Assembly: GCA_014843695.1 (NCBI GenBank)
Contig: CM026393.1
Coordinates: forward strand, 3,814,615-3,878,614
Length of the DNA: 64,000 nucleotides
Reading direction: 5' to 3'
Source: Archivesica marissinica
Taxonomy: Eukaryota > Mollusca > Bivalvia > Venerida > Vesicomyidae
Shown: positions 47,890 through 62,022 of the stretch, piece by piece
Layout: each line of letters opens with the position of its first letter
Position numbering within the stretch: the stretch's first letter is position 1
Made by a program: the position numbers and the translations under genes
The notes under the pieces: model-generated
Told to the model about the DNA's origin: nothing
Database searches by the model: none
What the model saw: only the letters and a program-made list of their open reading frames with translations

Positions 47890-50800
47890 ACTGCAACAGA
47901 TATACACGCTGTCTGTATGCCACTACACATCTACATTGTATGTCCTACTGCAACAGTTGTACACGCTGTCTGTATGCCACTACACATCTACATTGTATGT
48001 CCTACTGCAACAGTTGTAAGTAGTGCCTGTATGCCACTACACATCTACATTGTATGTCCTACTGCAACAGTTGTACACGCTGTCTGTATGCCACTACACA
48101 TCTACATTGTATGTCCTACTGCAACAGTTGTACACGCTGTCTGTATGCCACTACACATCTACATTGTATGTCCTACTGCAACCGTTGTACACTCTGTATG
48201 TATGCCACTACACATATACATTGTATGTCCTACTGCAACAATTGTACACGCTGTCTGTATGCCACTACACATCTACATTGTATGTCCTACTGCAACAGTT
48301 ATACACGCTGTCTGTATGCCACTACACATCTACATTGTATGTCCTACTGCAACAGTTATACACGATGTCTGTATGCCACTACACATCTACAATGTATGTC
48401 CTACTGCAACCGTTGTACACGCTGTCTGTATGCCACTACACATCTACATTGTATCTACATTGTATGTCCTACTGCAACAGTTATACACGCTGTCTGTATG
48501 CCACTACACATCTACATTGTATGTCCTACTGCAACAGTTGTGCACGCTGTCTGTATGCCACTACACATCTACATTGTATGTCCTACTGCAACCGTTGTAC
48601 ACTCTGTATGTATGCCACTACACATCTACATTGTATGTACTACTGCAACAGTTGTACACGCTGTCTGTATGCCACTACACATCTACATTGTATGTCCTAC
48701 TGCAACAGTTGTACACGATGTCTGTATGCCACTACACATCTACATTGTATGTCCTACTGCAACCGTTGTACACGCTGTCTGTATGCCACTACACATCTAC
48801 AATGTATGTCATACTGCAACCGTTGTACACGCTGTCTGTATGCCACTACACCTCTACATTGTATGTCCTACTGCAACAGTTGTGCACGCTGTCTGTATGC
48901 CACTACACATCTACATTGTATGTCCTACTGCAACCGTTGTACACTCTGTATGTATGCCACTACACATCTACATTGTATGTACTACTGCAACAGTTGTACA
49001 CGCTGTCTGTATGCCACTACACATCTACATTGTATGTCCTACTGCAACAGTTGTACACGATGTCTGTATGCCACTACACATCTACATTGTATGTCCTACT
49101 GCAACAGTTGTAAGCGCTGCCTGTATGCCACTACACATCTACATTGTATGTACTACTGCAACAGTTGCACACACTGTCTGTATGCCACTACACATCTACA
49201 TTGTATGTACTACTGCAACAGTTGCACACACTGTCTGTATGCCACTACACATCTACAATGTATGTCCTACTGCAACAGTTGTACACGCTCTCTGTATGCC
49301 ACTACACATCTACATTGTATGTCCTACTGCAACAGTTGTACACGCTGTCTGTATGCCACTACACATCTACATTGTATGTCCTACTGCAACAGTTATACAC
49401 GCTGTCTGTATGCCACTACACATCTACATTATATGTCCTACTGCAACAGTTGTACACGCTGTCTGTATGCCACTACACATCTACATTGTATCTACATTGT
49501 ATGTCCTACTGCAACAGTTATACACGCTGTCTGTATGCCACTACACATCTACATTGTATGTCCTACTGCAACAGTTGTACACGATGTCTGTATGCCACTA
49601 CATATATACATTGTATGTCCTACTGCAACAGTTGTACACGATGTCTGTATGCCATTACACATATACATTGTATGTCCTACTGCAACAGTTATACACGCTG
49701 TCTGTATGCCACTACACATCTACATTGTATGTCCTACTGCAACAGTTGTACACGCTGTCTGTATGCCACTACACATCTACATTGTATGTCCTACTGCAAC
49801 AGTTGTACACGCTGTCTGTATGCCACTACACATCTACATTGTATGTCCTACTGCAACAGTTGTACACGCTGTCTGTATGCCACTACACATCTACATTGTA
49901 TGTCCTACTGCAACAGTTGTACACGCTGTCTGTATGCCACTACACATATACATTGTATGTCCTACTGCAACAGTTATACACGCTGTCTGTATGCCACTAC
50001 ACATCTACATTGTATGTCCTACTGCAACAGTTATACACGCTGTATGTATGCCACTACACATCTACATTGTATGTCCTACTGCAACAGTTGTACACGCTGT
50101 CTGTATGCCACTACACATCTACATTGTATGTCCTACTGCAACAGTTGTACACGCTGTATGTATGCCACTACACATCTACATTGTATGTCCTACTGCAACA
50201 GTTATACACGCTGTCTGTATGCCACTACATATATACATTGTATGTCCTACTGCAACAGTTATACACGCTGTCTGTATGCCACTACACATATACATTGTAT
50301 GTCCTACTGCAACAGTTATACACGCTGTCTGTATGCCACTACATATATACATTGTATGTCCTACTGCAACAGTTATACACGCTGACAGTATGCCACTACA
50401 CCTCTACATTGTATGTCCTACTGCAACAGTTATACACGCTGTCTGTATGCCACTACATGTCTACATTGTATCTACATTGTATGTCCTACTGCAACAGTTA
50501 TACACGCTGTCTGTACACCACTACACATCTACATTTATGTCCTACTGCAACAGTTATACACGCTGTCTGTATGCCACTACACATCTACATTGTATGTCCT
50601 ATTGCAACAGTTGTACACGCTGTCTGTATGCCACTACACATCTACATTGTATGTCCTACTGCAACAGTTGTACACGCTGTCTGTATGCCACTACACATCT
50701 ACATTGTATCTACATTGTATGTCCTACTGCAACGGTTATACACGCTGTCTGTATGCCACTACACATCTACATTGTATGTCCTACTGCAACAGTTGTACAC

Positions 50801-53800
50801 GCTGTCTGTATGCCACTACACATCTACATTGTATGTCCTACTGCAACAGTTGTACGCGCTGTATGTATGCCACTACACCTCTACATTGTATGTACTACTG
50901 CAACAGTTATACACGCTGTCTGTATGCTACTACACATCTACATTGTATGTCCTACTGCAACAGTTGTACACGCTGTCTGTATGCCACTATGCATCTACAT
51001 TGTATGTCCTACTGCAACAGTTGTACACGCTGTCTGTATGCCACTACACATCTACATTGTATGTCCTATTGCAACAGTTGTACACGCTGTCTGTATGCCA
51101 CTACACATCTACATTGTATGTCCTACTGCAACAGTTGTACACGCTGTCTGTATGCCACTACACATCTACATTGTATATCCTACTGCAACAGTTGTACACG
51201 CTGTCTGTATGCCACTATATATATACATTGTATGTCCTACTGCAACAGTTGTACACGCTGTCTGTATGCCACTACACATCTACATTGTATGTCCTACTGC
51301 AACCGTTGTACACTCTGTATGTATGCCACTACACAACTACATTGTATGTCCTACTGGAACAGTTGTACACGCTGTCTGTATGCCACTACACATCTACATT
51401 GTATGTCCTACTGCAACAGTTATACACGCTGTCTGTATGCCACTACACATCTACATTGTATGTCCTACTGCAACAGTTGTACACGCTGTCTGTATGCCAC
51501 TACACATCTACATTGTATGTCCTACTGCAACAGTTGTACACGCTGTCTGTATGCCACTACACATCTACATTGTATGTCCTACTGCAACAGTTGTACACGC
51601 TGTCTGTATGCCACTACACATCTACATTGTATGTCCTACTGCAACAGTTGTACACGCTGTCTGTATGCCACTACACATCTACATTGTATGTCCTACTGCA
51701 ACAGTTGTACACGCTGTCTGTATGCCACTACACATCTACATTGTATGTCCTACTGCAACAGTTGTACACGCTGTCTGTATGCCACTACACATCTACATTG
51801 TATGTCCTACTGCAACAGTTGTACACGCTGTCTGTATGCCACTACACATCTACATTGTATGTCCTACTGCAACAGTTGTACACGCTGTCTGTATGCCACT
51901 ACACATCTACATTGTATGTCCTACTGCAACAGTTGTACACGCTGTCTGTATGCCACTACACATCTACATTGTATGTCCTACTGCAACAGTTATACACGCT
52001 GTCTGTATGCCACTACACATCTACATTGTATGTCCTACTGCAACAGTTGTACACGCTGTCTGTATGCCACTACACTATCTACATTGTATGTCCTACTGCA
52101 ACAGTTATACACGCTGTCTGTATGCCACTACACATCTACATTGTATGTCCTACTGCAACAGTTGTACACGCTGTCTGTATGCCACTACACATCTACATTG
52201 TATGTCCTACTGCAACAGTTGTACACGCTGTCTGTATGCCACTACACATCTACATTGTATGTCCTACTGCAACAGTTATACACGCTGTCTGTATGCCACT
52301 ACACATCTACATTGTATGTCCTACTGCAACAGTTGTACACGCTGTCTGTATGCCACTACACATCTACATTGTATGTCCTACTGCAACAGTTGTACACGCT
52401 GTCTGTATGCCACTACACATCTACATTGTATGTCCTACTGCAACAGTTGTACACGCTGTCTGTATGCCACTACACATCTACATTGTATGTCCTACTGCAA
52501 CAGTTGTACACGCTGTCTGTATGCCACTACACATCTACATTGTATGTCCTACTGCAACAGTTATACACGCTGTCTGTATGCCACTACACATCTACATTGT
52601 ATGTCCTACTGCAACAGTTATACACGCTGTATGTATGCCACTACACATATACATTGTATGTCCTACTGCAACAGTTGTACACGCTGTCTGTATGCCACTA
52701 CACATCTACATTGTATGTCCTACTGCAACAGTTATACACGCTGTATGTATGCCACTACACATCTACATTGTATGTCCTACTGCAACAGTTGTACACGCTG
52801 TCTGTATGCCACTACACATCTACATTGTATGTCCTACTGCAACAGTTATACACGCTGTATGTATGCCACTACACATATACATTGTATGTCCTACTGCAAC
52901 AGTTGTACACGCTGTCTGTATGCCACTACACATCTACATTGTATGTCCTACTGCAACAGTTATACACGCTGTATGTATGCCACTACACATATACATTGTA
53001 TGTCCTACTGCAACAGTTGTACACGCTGTCTGTATGCCACTACACATCTACATTGTATGTCCTACTGCAACAGTTGTACACGCTGTATGTATGCCACTAC
53101 ACATCTACATTGTATGTCCTACTGCAACAGTTGTACACGCTGTCTGTATGCCACTACACATCTACATTGTATGTCCTACTGCAACAGTTGTACACGCTGT
53201 CTGTATGCCACTACACATCTACATTGTATGTCCTACTGCAACAGTTATACACGCTGTCTGTATGCCACTACACATCTACATTGTATGTCCTACTGCAACA
53301 GTTATACACGCTGTATGTATGCCACTACACATCTACATTGTATGTCCTACTGCAACAGTTATACACGCTGTCTGTATGCCACTACATGTCTACATTGTAT
53401 GTCCTACTGCAACAGTTGTACACGATGTATGTATGCCACTACACATCTACATTGTATGTCATACTGCAACAGTTATACACGCTGTCTGTATGCCACTACA
53501 TATATACATTGTATGTCCTACTGCAACAGTTATACACGCTGTCTGTATGCCACTACACATATACATTGTATGTCCTACTGCAACAGTTATACACGCTGTC
53601 TGTATGCCACTACATATATACATTGTATGTCCTACTGCAACAGTTATACACGCTGACAGTATGCCACTACACCTCTACATTGTATGTCCTACTGCAACAG
53701 TTATACACGCTGTCTGTATGCCACTACATGTCTACATTGTATCTACATTGTATGTCCTACTGCAACAGTTATACACGCTGTCTGTACACCACTACACATC

Positions 53801-56800
53801 TACATTTTATGTCCTACTGCAACAGTTATACACGCTGTCTGTATGCCACTACACATCTACATTGTATGTCCTATTGCAACAGTTGTACACGCTGTCTGTA
53901 TGCCACTACACATCTACATTGTATGTCCTACTGCAACAGTTGTACACGCTGTCTGTATGCCACTACACATCTACATTGTATCTACATTGTATGTCCTACT
54001 GCAACGGTTATACACGCTGTCTGTATGCCACTACACATCTACATTGTATGTCCTACTGCAACAGTTGTACACGCTGTCTGTATGCCACTACACATCTACA
54101 TTGTATGTCCTACTGCAACAGTTGTACGCGCTGTATGTATGCCACTACACCTCTACATTGTATGTACTACTGCAACAGTTATACACGCTGTCTGTATGCT
54201 ACTACACATCTACATTGTATGTCCTACTGCAACAGTTGTACACGCTGTCTGTATGCCACTATGCATCTACATTGTATGTCCTACTGCAACAGTTGTACAC
54301 GCTGTCTGTATGCCACTACACATCTACATTGTATGTCCTATTGCAACAGTTGTACACGCTGTCTGTATGCCACTACACATCTACATTGTATGTCCTACTG
54401 CAACAGTTGTACACGCTGTCTGTATGCCACTACACATCTACATTGTATATCCTACTGCAACAGTTGTACACGCTGTCTGTATGCCACTATATATATACAT
54501 TGTATGTCCTACTGCAACAGTTGTACACGCTGTCTGTATGCCACTACACATCTACATTGTATGTCCTACTGCAACCGTTGTACACTCTGTATGTATGCCA
54601 CTACACAATACATTGTATGTCCTACTGGAACAGTTGTACACGCTGTCTGTATGCCACTACACATCTACATTGTATGTCCTACTGCAACAGTTATACACGC
54701 TGTCTGTATGCCACTACACATCTACATTGTATGTCCTACTGCAACAGTTATACACGCTGTCTGTATGCCACTACACATCTACATTGTATGTCCTACTGCA
54801 ACAGTTGTACACGCTGTCTGTATGCCACTACACATCTACATTGTATGTCCTACTGCAACAGTTGTACGCGCTGTATGTATGCCACTACACCTCTACATTG
54901 TATGTACTACTGCAACAGTTATACACGCTGTCTGTATGCCACTACACATCTACATTGTATGTCCTACTGCAACAGTTGTACACGCTGTCTGTATGCCACT
55001 AACATCTACATTGTATATCCTACTGCAACAGTTATACACGCTGTCTGTATGCCACTACATCTACATTGTATGTCCTACTGCAACAGTTATACACGCTGTA
55101 TATATGCCACTACACATCTACATTGTATGTCCTACTGCAACAGTTGTACACGATGTATGTATGCCACTACACATCTACATTGTATGTCATACTGCAACAG
55201 TTATACACGCTGTCTGTATGCCACTACATATATACATTGTATGTCCTACTGCAACAGTTATACACGCTGTCTGTATGCCACTACACATATACATTGTATG
55301 TCCTACTGCAACAGTTATACACGCTGTCTGTATGCCACTACATATATACATTGTATGTCCTACTGCAACAGTTATACACGCTGACAGTATGCCACTACAC
55401 CTCTACATTGTATGTCCTACTGCAACAGTTATACACGCTGTCTGTATGCCACTACATGTCTACATTGTATCTACATTGTATGTCCTACTGCAACAGTTAT
55501 ACATCTACAATTTATGTCCTACTGCAACAGTTATACACGCTGTCTGTATGCCACTACACATCTACATTGTATGTCCTATTGCAACAGTTGTACACGCTGT
55601 CTGTATGCCACTACACATCTACATTGTATGTCCTACTGCAACAGTTGTACACGCTGTCTGTATGCCACTACACATCTACATTGTATCTACATTGTATGTC
55701 CTACTGCAACGGTTATACACGCTGTCTGTATGCCACTACACATCTACATTGTATGTCCTACTGCAACAGTTGTACACGCTGTCTGTATGCCACTACACAT
55801 CTACATTGTATGTCCTACTGCAACAGTTGTACGCGCTGTATGTATGCCACTACACCTCTACATTGTATGTACTACTGCAACAGTTATACACGCTGTCTGT
55901 ATGCTACTACACATCTACATTGTATGTCCTACTGCAACAGTTGTACACGCTGTCTGTATGCCACTATGCATCTACATTGTATGTCCTACTGCAACAGTTG
56001 TACACGCTGTCTGTATGCCACTACACATCTACATTGTATGTCCTATTGCAACAGTTGTACACGCTGTCTGTATGCCACTACACATCTACATTGTATGTCC
56101 TACTGCAACAGTTGTACACGCTGTCTGTATGCCACTACACATCTACATTGTATATCCTACTGCAACAGTTGTACACGCTGTCTGTATGCCACTATATATA
56201 TACATTGTATGTCCTACTGCAACAGTTGTACACGCTGTCTGTATGCCACTACACATCTACATTGTATGTCCTACTGCAACCGTTGTACACTCTGTATGTA
56301 TGCCACTACACAACTACATTGTATGTCCTACTGGAACAGTTGTACACGCTGTCTGTATGCCACTACACATCTACATTGTATGTCCTACTGCAACAGTTAT
56401 ACACGCTGTCTGTATGCCACTACACATCTACATTGTATGTCCTACTGCAACAGTTGTACACGCTGTCTGTATGCCACTACACATCTACATTGTATGTCCT
56501 ACTGCAACAGTTATACACGCTGTCTGTATGCCACTACCACATCTACATTGTATGTCCTACTGCAACAGTTGTACACGCTGTCTGTATGCCACTACACATC
56601 TACATTGTATGTCCTACTGCAACAGTTATACACGCTGTCTGTATGCCACTACACATCTACATTGTATGTCCTACTGCAACAGTTGTACACGCTGTCTGTA
56701 TGCCACTACACATCTACATTGTATGTCCTACTGCAACAGTTGTACACGCTGTCTGTATGCCACTACACATCTACATTGTATGTCCTACTGCAACAGTTGT

Positions 56801-56945
56801 ACACGCTGTCTGTATGCCACTACACATCTACATTGTATGTCCTACTGCAACAGTTGTACACGCTGTCTGTATGCCACTACATATATACATTGTATGTCCT
56901 ACTGCAACAGTTGTATCCGCTGTATGTATGCCAGCTATAACTATA
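47890..56945. repeat. 57-bp minisatellite, about 159 copies
   Basis: The unit is CACTACACATCTACATTGTA, TGTCCTACTGCAACAGTTGT and ACACGCTGTCTGTATGC. Since 57 is 19 codons, open frames run for up to 3019 codons on the plus strand; these are not genes. Three large blocks (about 50.2-51.35, 53.4-54.6 and 55.1-56.34 kb) are near-identical, marked by the rare ACGCTGACAGTATGCC junction at 50379, 53650 and 55378. Some units contain a 12-bp duplication ATTGTATCTACATTGTATG. Confidence 0.97.
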
Positions 56946-57342
56946 TTTCACGTGGATGATGTGGGGATATTTAACTGTAAGATTCATGTAGTCAGTTGCA
57001 TTTCACTCATATATTTTGTTATTATTTCCAACAGTTTAGACTGTTTTTCTGGTAGTTGGTTACTTACATGGGTGGAGTTGAATGGGATTTACAGCGATAT
57101 GTCATGTTTCTGAAGCTGGACAGTCTCAAATATGCCATTGGTCGGTGGTCGAGTTGTATTGTATCCATTTAGTTTAAACATATTTTATTTAAATTCAATA
57201 ATTACAGCAAGGAACAACATTACTATAAAATAAATGATATTACTGAAACACTACATATTAAGTATTCTAGAATTGTTCAATGTCTGATTTGAGATTGAGT
57301 GTTCAATGGATCGATGCTGAAATGTATGGTATAGAGGTATGT
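56946..57342. other. Unique sequence, no gene recognised
   Basis: AT-rich spacer between the 57-bp array and the second SINE-tail copy. Confidence 0.5.
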
Positions 57343-57602
57343 ACAGGCAAGGCATATACATTCCACTGTGCATCTTCTCTCTCCCCCACGTGCATGCATT
57401 CCATCAGGAATAAGGTCTCGAGGGCAATTAATATAATGTTATATATACTTGTTGCGCAATCGAGATAAAAAATTGTAATTGCCGCGTGTACATTAAATTA
57501 AGCACGTAAACCTACACATCTCCATTGGCATTGTATGTTCTACTGCAACAGTTATGCACGCTGTCTGTATGCCACTACATATATACATTGTATGTCCTAC
57601 AC
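57343..57602 (+). mobile_element. SINE tail plus 1.5 units of the 57-bp repeat
   Basis: 57343-57475 is a second copy of the truncated SINE found at 47672 (AGGCAAGGCATATACATTCC, GCATTCCATCAGGAATAAGG, TTGTTGCGCAATCGAGATAA). It continues, as there, through GTACATTAAATTAAGCACGT into the 57-bp unit, but stops after about 1.5 units at 57602. The array is therefore flanked by direct repeats that each contain SINE tail plus array start. Confidence 0.8.
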
Positions 57603-57699
57603 GCTAGTACAGTCAGAAACGTATGGTATAGAGGTATGTAGATGCATGTAGTGTCCTTGAGTTAGACATCTCACTAGTACAGTCATTAATATTGCTAGA

Positions 57700-58590
57700 C
57701 ATCAGGAACCAGTTCCAAGTACATAGAGTTCATTAGGAAACAGTTCCAAATACCAGTATACATTAACATAGAGTTAATTAAGAAATAGTTACAAATACCA
57801 GTACATATACATATTAACATAGAGTTAATTAGGAAACAGTTCCAAATACCAGTATACATTAACATAGAGTTAATTAGGAAACAGTTCCAAATACCAGTAT
57901 ACATTAACATACAGTTAATTAGGAAACAGTTATAAATACCAGTATATATTAACATAGAGTTAATTAGGAAACAGTTCCAAATACCAGTATACATTAACCT
58001 AGAGTTAATTAGGAAACAGTTCCCAATACCAGTATACATTAACATAGAGTTAATTAGGTAACAGTTCCAAATACCAGTATATATTAACATAGAGTTAATT
58101 AGGAAACAGTTCCAAATACCAGTATACATTAACATACAGTTAATTATGAAACAGTTATAAATACCAGTATATATTAACATACAGTTAATTAGGAAACAGT
58201 TCCAAATACCAGTATACATTAACATAGAGTTAATTAGGAAACAGTTCCAAATACCAGTATACATTAACATAGAGTTAATTAAGAAATAGTTCCAAATACC
58301 AGTATACATTAACATACAGTTAATTATGAAACAGTTACAAATACCAGTATACATTAACATATAGTTAATTCGGTAACAGTTCCAAATACCAGTATACATT
58401 AACATATAGTTAATTCGGTAACAGTTCCAAATACCAGTATACATTGACATACAGTTAATTAGGAGACAGTTCCAAATGCCAGTATACATTAACATACAGT
58501 TAATTAGGAAACAGTTCCAAATAACAGTATACATTAACATAGAGTTAATTCGGTAACAGTTCCAAATACCAGTATACATTAACATCGAGT
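57700..58590. repeat. 45-bp minisatellite, about 20 copies
   Basis: The unit is TTAGGAAACAGTTCCAAATA, CCAGTATACATTAACATAGA and GTTAA, with AAGAAATAG, TCGGTAACAG and ACATACAG variants. It is unrelated in sequence to the 45-bp array at 43545. Confidence 0.95.
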
Positions 58591-58814
58591 TAATTAGGGG
58601 ATAGACAAAGAAGACATCGACCATTGTTAAATCTGCAATAAACAACGGCTAGAGCCGGTCTATTTTATTGCTGTTGAATTTTACTGCGGCCTACAAAATA
58701 ACCCACACATGTTCGTAGCATGCATTATATTGGACCATAGCTATTCACAGAATCTAGTACCTATTGCAATGGTAATGCTCAAACGTGCTAAATACTGTGT
58801 ACCACATCATCTGT

Positions 58815-59935
58815 AGTAATAATAGTAGAAATATGTGATTAGTTTGTATTGATCATTTTGAACTGAGTGAGGCAATGAATTCCAAATAGATGATCCTGAA
58901 AATGCAAATGTGAAAGTAAAAGTAAAGTGTTTGTTTATTATAGTGTCACCCCTATTTAAAGGGCCAGTCATTTCTGACTTATGAGACACCTCTTTTTATG
59001 AACATCAGTACTTCCCGAATCCTATGCTTGTATGCCAGGCGCCAGGCTGGTAGGCAATCGGTAACCATTATTTAACTAGCTGGCGGCTCACCAACCGGCC
59101 ATATCAGAACGAACCCTGACGAGATTCGAACCTTCGACCTCCAGCTCCGTAGGCGGACGCCTTAACCAGTGGGCCACGGAGACAATGTGTTACGAAATAA
59201 TTCACAGTTTGGTCTGTGTGTGTATAACTGATAATCTGAAGTTGATCTGAGAATTCTAGAATGTATATATCAGAAGTAAAAATGAAGGCCGATTTTAAGT
59301 ATTCTGGAGCAGCACCGTGTAATGTTTTATACATTTGTATAGCCTTCTCATATATGACTCGTTCTGGAAAGGTCATCCATTTTAGTTGAGAGAATAATAA
59401 TTGCGATGGAGTGTCCAAATCCTGATCTAGAATTATTCTAGCTGCTCTCTTTTGGAACCGAACTAGTTTATATTCTAAAGATGAGTTGCAGTTACCCCAA
59501 ATTACACACCACAAGTCTACATGAGGCAATGTATAGGTATTGTTGAAGGGTTTGCGATTGGGAATAGAGAGATATAGTTGATATGAAGACAGTAAATATA
59601 AATATAAGTTACACTTTTTGAGAACATTGTCAGTATGTTTATCCCAGGATAGTGTGTTGTCGATCCAAGCAGTCGTTCAGCAGAACTCGGTGTAGTATGG
59701 TGTTGATCAATATCACTTCAGCAGCAGACTCGATAACACTATGAGCTTTCCATTTAGAGGAGATATATATTATTTGGTTTTAGAAGTATTTAGAATCATA
59801 CGATTGTCTAGACACCACTGATGAACATTTATCAAATCAATGGATAAAGAAGTAGTAAGAGGGTCAAGAGATTGATCAAAGGCGGATACTTATAGCACGC
59901 TTTATTAAAATCGCTGTCATCAGGAACCTAGCTAT
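58815..59935 (-). pseudogene. LINE reverse transcriptase C-terminal relic
   Basis: On the minus strand, from 59935 downward, a degraded RT reads PDDSDF (probably the palm xADD motif) and LINVHQWCLDNRMILNTSKTK, with stops and frameshifts. Then come TLSWDKHTDNVLKK and an open stretch with LWCVIWGNCNSSLEYKLVRF, QKRAARIILDQDLDTPSQLL and FSQLKWMTFPERVIYEKA. The final part, FSGSSIWNSLPHSVQN, lies at 58815-58895 beyond an inserted SINE. The order and motifs are those of non-LTR retrotransposons of the jockey/CR1-like kind. The part upstream of the PDD motif is lost where the 24-bp array begins. Confidence 0.88.
58900..59188 (-). mobile_element. SINE with a tRNA-Arg-like head, inserted in the LINE
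   Basis: The minus strand starts GTCTCCGTGGCCCACTGGTT (box A region), has the anticodon-arm-like CCGCCTACGGAGCTGG (loop CTACGGA, as in tRNA-Arg ACG) and GGTTCGAATCTCG (box B). A body with GCCAGCTAGTTAAATAATGG follows, and an A-rich end near TAATAAACAAACAC. It interrupts the RT reading between QTVNYF and FSGSSIWNS. No convincing long target duplication is seen; CACATT on both sides is the best candidate. Confidence 0.72.
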
Positions 59936-59944
59936 AAATATAAA

Positions 59945-61870
59945 ACAGATCCTTCTGGCATAGACAGCGAGACACTTGTATACATAGACAGCGATACACT
60001 GGTATACATAGACAGCGATACACTGGTATACATAGACAGCGATACACTGGCATACATAGACAGCGAGACACTGGCATGCATGAACAGCGATACACTGGCA
60101 TACATAGACAGCGAGGCACTTGTATACATAGACAGCGAGACACTTGTATACATAGACAGCGATACACTGGCATACATAGACAGCGAGGCATTGGCATACA
60201 TAGACAGCGAGACACTTGTATACATAGACAGCGAGGCACTGGCATACATAGACAGCGAGGCACTGGTATACATAGACAGCAATACACTGGCATACATAGT
60301 GATACACTGACATACATAGTGAGCCACTGGCATACATATACAACGATACACTGGTATACATTGACAGTGATACACTGGTATACATAGGCAGCGATACACT
60401 GGCATACATAGACAGCGATACACTGGTATACATAGACAGCGATACACTGACATACATAGTGAGACACTGGTATACATAGACAGCGATACACTGGTATACA
60501 TAGACAGTGAGACACTGGCATACATAGACAGCGAGACACTGGTATACATAGACAGCGATACACTGGCATACATAGACAGTGAGACACTGGCATACATAGA
60601 CAGCGAGACACTGGCATACATTGACAGCGATACACTGACATACATAGACAGCGAGACACTGGCATACATAGACAGCGATACACTGGCATACATAGACAGC
60701 GATACACTGGCATACATAGACAGCGAGACACTGGTATACATAGACAGCGATACACTGGCATACATAGACAGCGAGACACTGGTATACATTGACAGCGATA
60801 CACTGGCATACATACACAGAGATACACTGGTATACATAGACAGCGAGACACTGGTATACATAGACAGCGAGACACTGGCATACATAGACAGCGAGACACT
60901 GGTATACATAGACAGCGAGACACTGGTATACATTGACAGTGAGACACTGGCATACATAGACAGCGATACACTGGCATACATAGACAGCGAGACACTGGCA
61001 TACATAGACAGCGAGACACTGACATACATAGACAGCGAGACACTGCCATACATAGACAGCGAGACACTGACATACATAGACAGCGAGACACTGACATACA
61101 TAGACAGCGAGACACTGACATACATAGACAGCGAGACACTGACATACATAGACAGCGAGACACTGGCATACATAGACAGTGAGACACTGGCATGCATGAA
61201 CAGCGATACACTGGCATACATAGACAGCGAGACACTGACATACATAGACAGTGAGACACTGGTATACATAGACAGCGGGACACTGGCATACATAGACAGC
61301 GATACACTGGCATGCATGAACAGCGATACACTGGCATACATAGACAGCGAGACACTGGCATACATATACAGCGATACACTGGCATACATTGCCAGCGAGA
61401 CACTGGCATACATAGACAGCGATAACTGGTATACATAGACAGCAATACACTGGTATACATAGACAGCGAGACACTAGTATACATTGACAGTGAGACACTG
61501 GCATACATAGACAGCGATACACTGGCATACATAGACAGCGAGACACTGGCATACATAGACAGCGATACACTGACATACATAGACAGCGAGACACTGGCAT
61601 ACATAGACAGCGATACACTGGCATACATTGCCAGCGAGACACTGGCATACATAGACAGCGATACACTGGTATACATATACAGCAATACACTGGTATACAT
61701 AGACAGCGAGACACTGGCATACATAGACAGCGAGACACTGGCATACATAGACAGCGAGACACTGGCATACACAGTGAGACACTGGCATACATAGGCAGCG
61801 ATACAGTGACATGCATAGACAGCGATACACTGGCATACATAGACATTGAGACACTGGCATACATAAACAA
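59945..61870. repeat. 24-bp minisatellite, about 80 copies
   Basis: The unit is TACATAGACAGCGAGACACT plus GGCA, with GATACACT, GGTA and GACA variants. Its multiple-of-three period creates long open frames of Met-Tyr-Ala-Ser-Val-Ser-Leu type on the minus strand; these are not genes. It abuts the LINE relic. Confidence 0.96.
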
Positions 61871-62022
61871 CGAGATCCATACATTCTGATTTCGTTGTTT
61901 AAACAGGAATATAACTTTAATGCACATGATCTTTTAAATAAATAAATTCTTAGAAACAGCAAACGACCAAAATACATAGTATAATTCTCCCGAATAGCTG
62001 GATCCGTTTGATTTACTGGCGA

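Noticed and set aside
48054..57113. Open frame of 3019 codons on the plus strand in the 57-bp array
   Set aside because: The 57-bp period is 19 codons. Alternate frames over the same DNA are also open and interchange at indels, which is typical of non-coding arrays.
58815..58895. The LINE copy as an exact empty allele of the 40.6-42.2 kb array
   Set aside because: It shares both flanks but also lacks a few dozen bases of the native C-terminus (the TIQQF-RILYLRWNN part), so it is a deleted relative and not a clean pre-expansion state.
59115..59188. Functional tRNA-Arg gene on the minus strand
   Set aside because: It is only the degenerate head of a SINE that interrupts a LINE; the stems are imperfect and the body follows directly.
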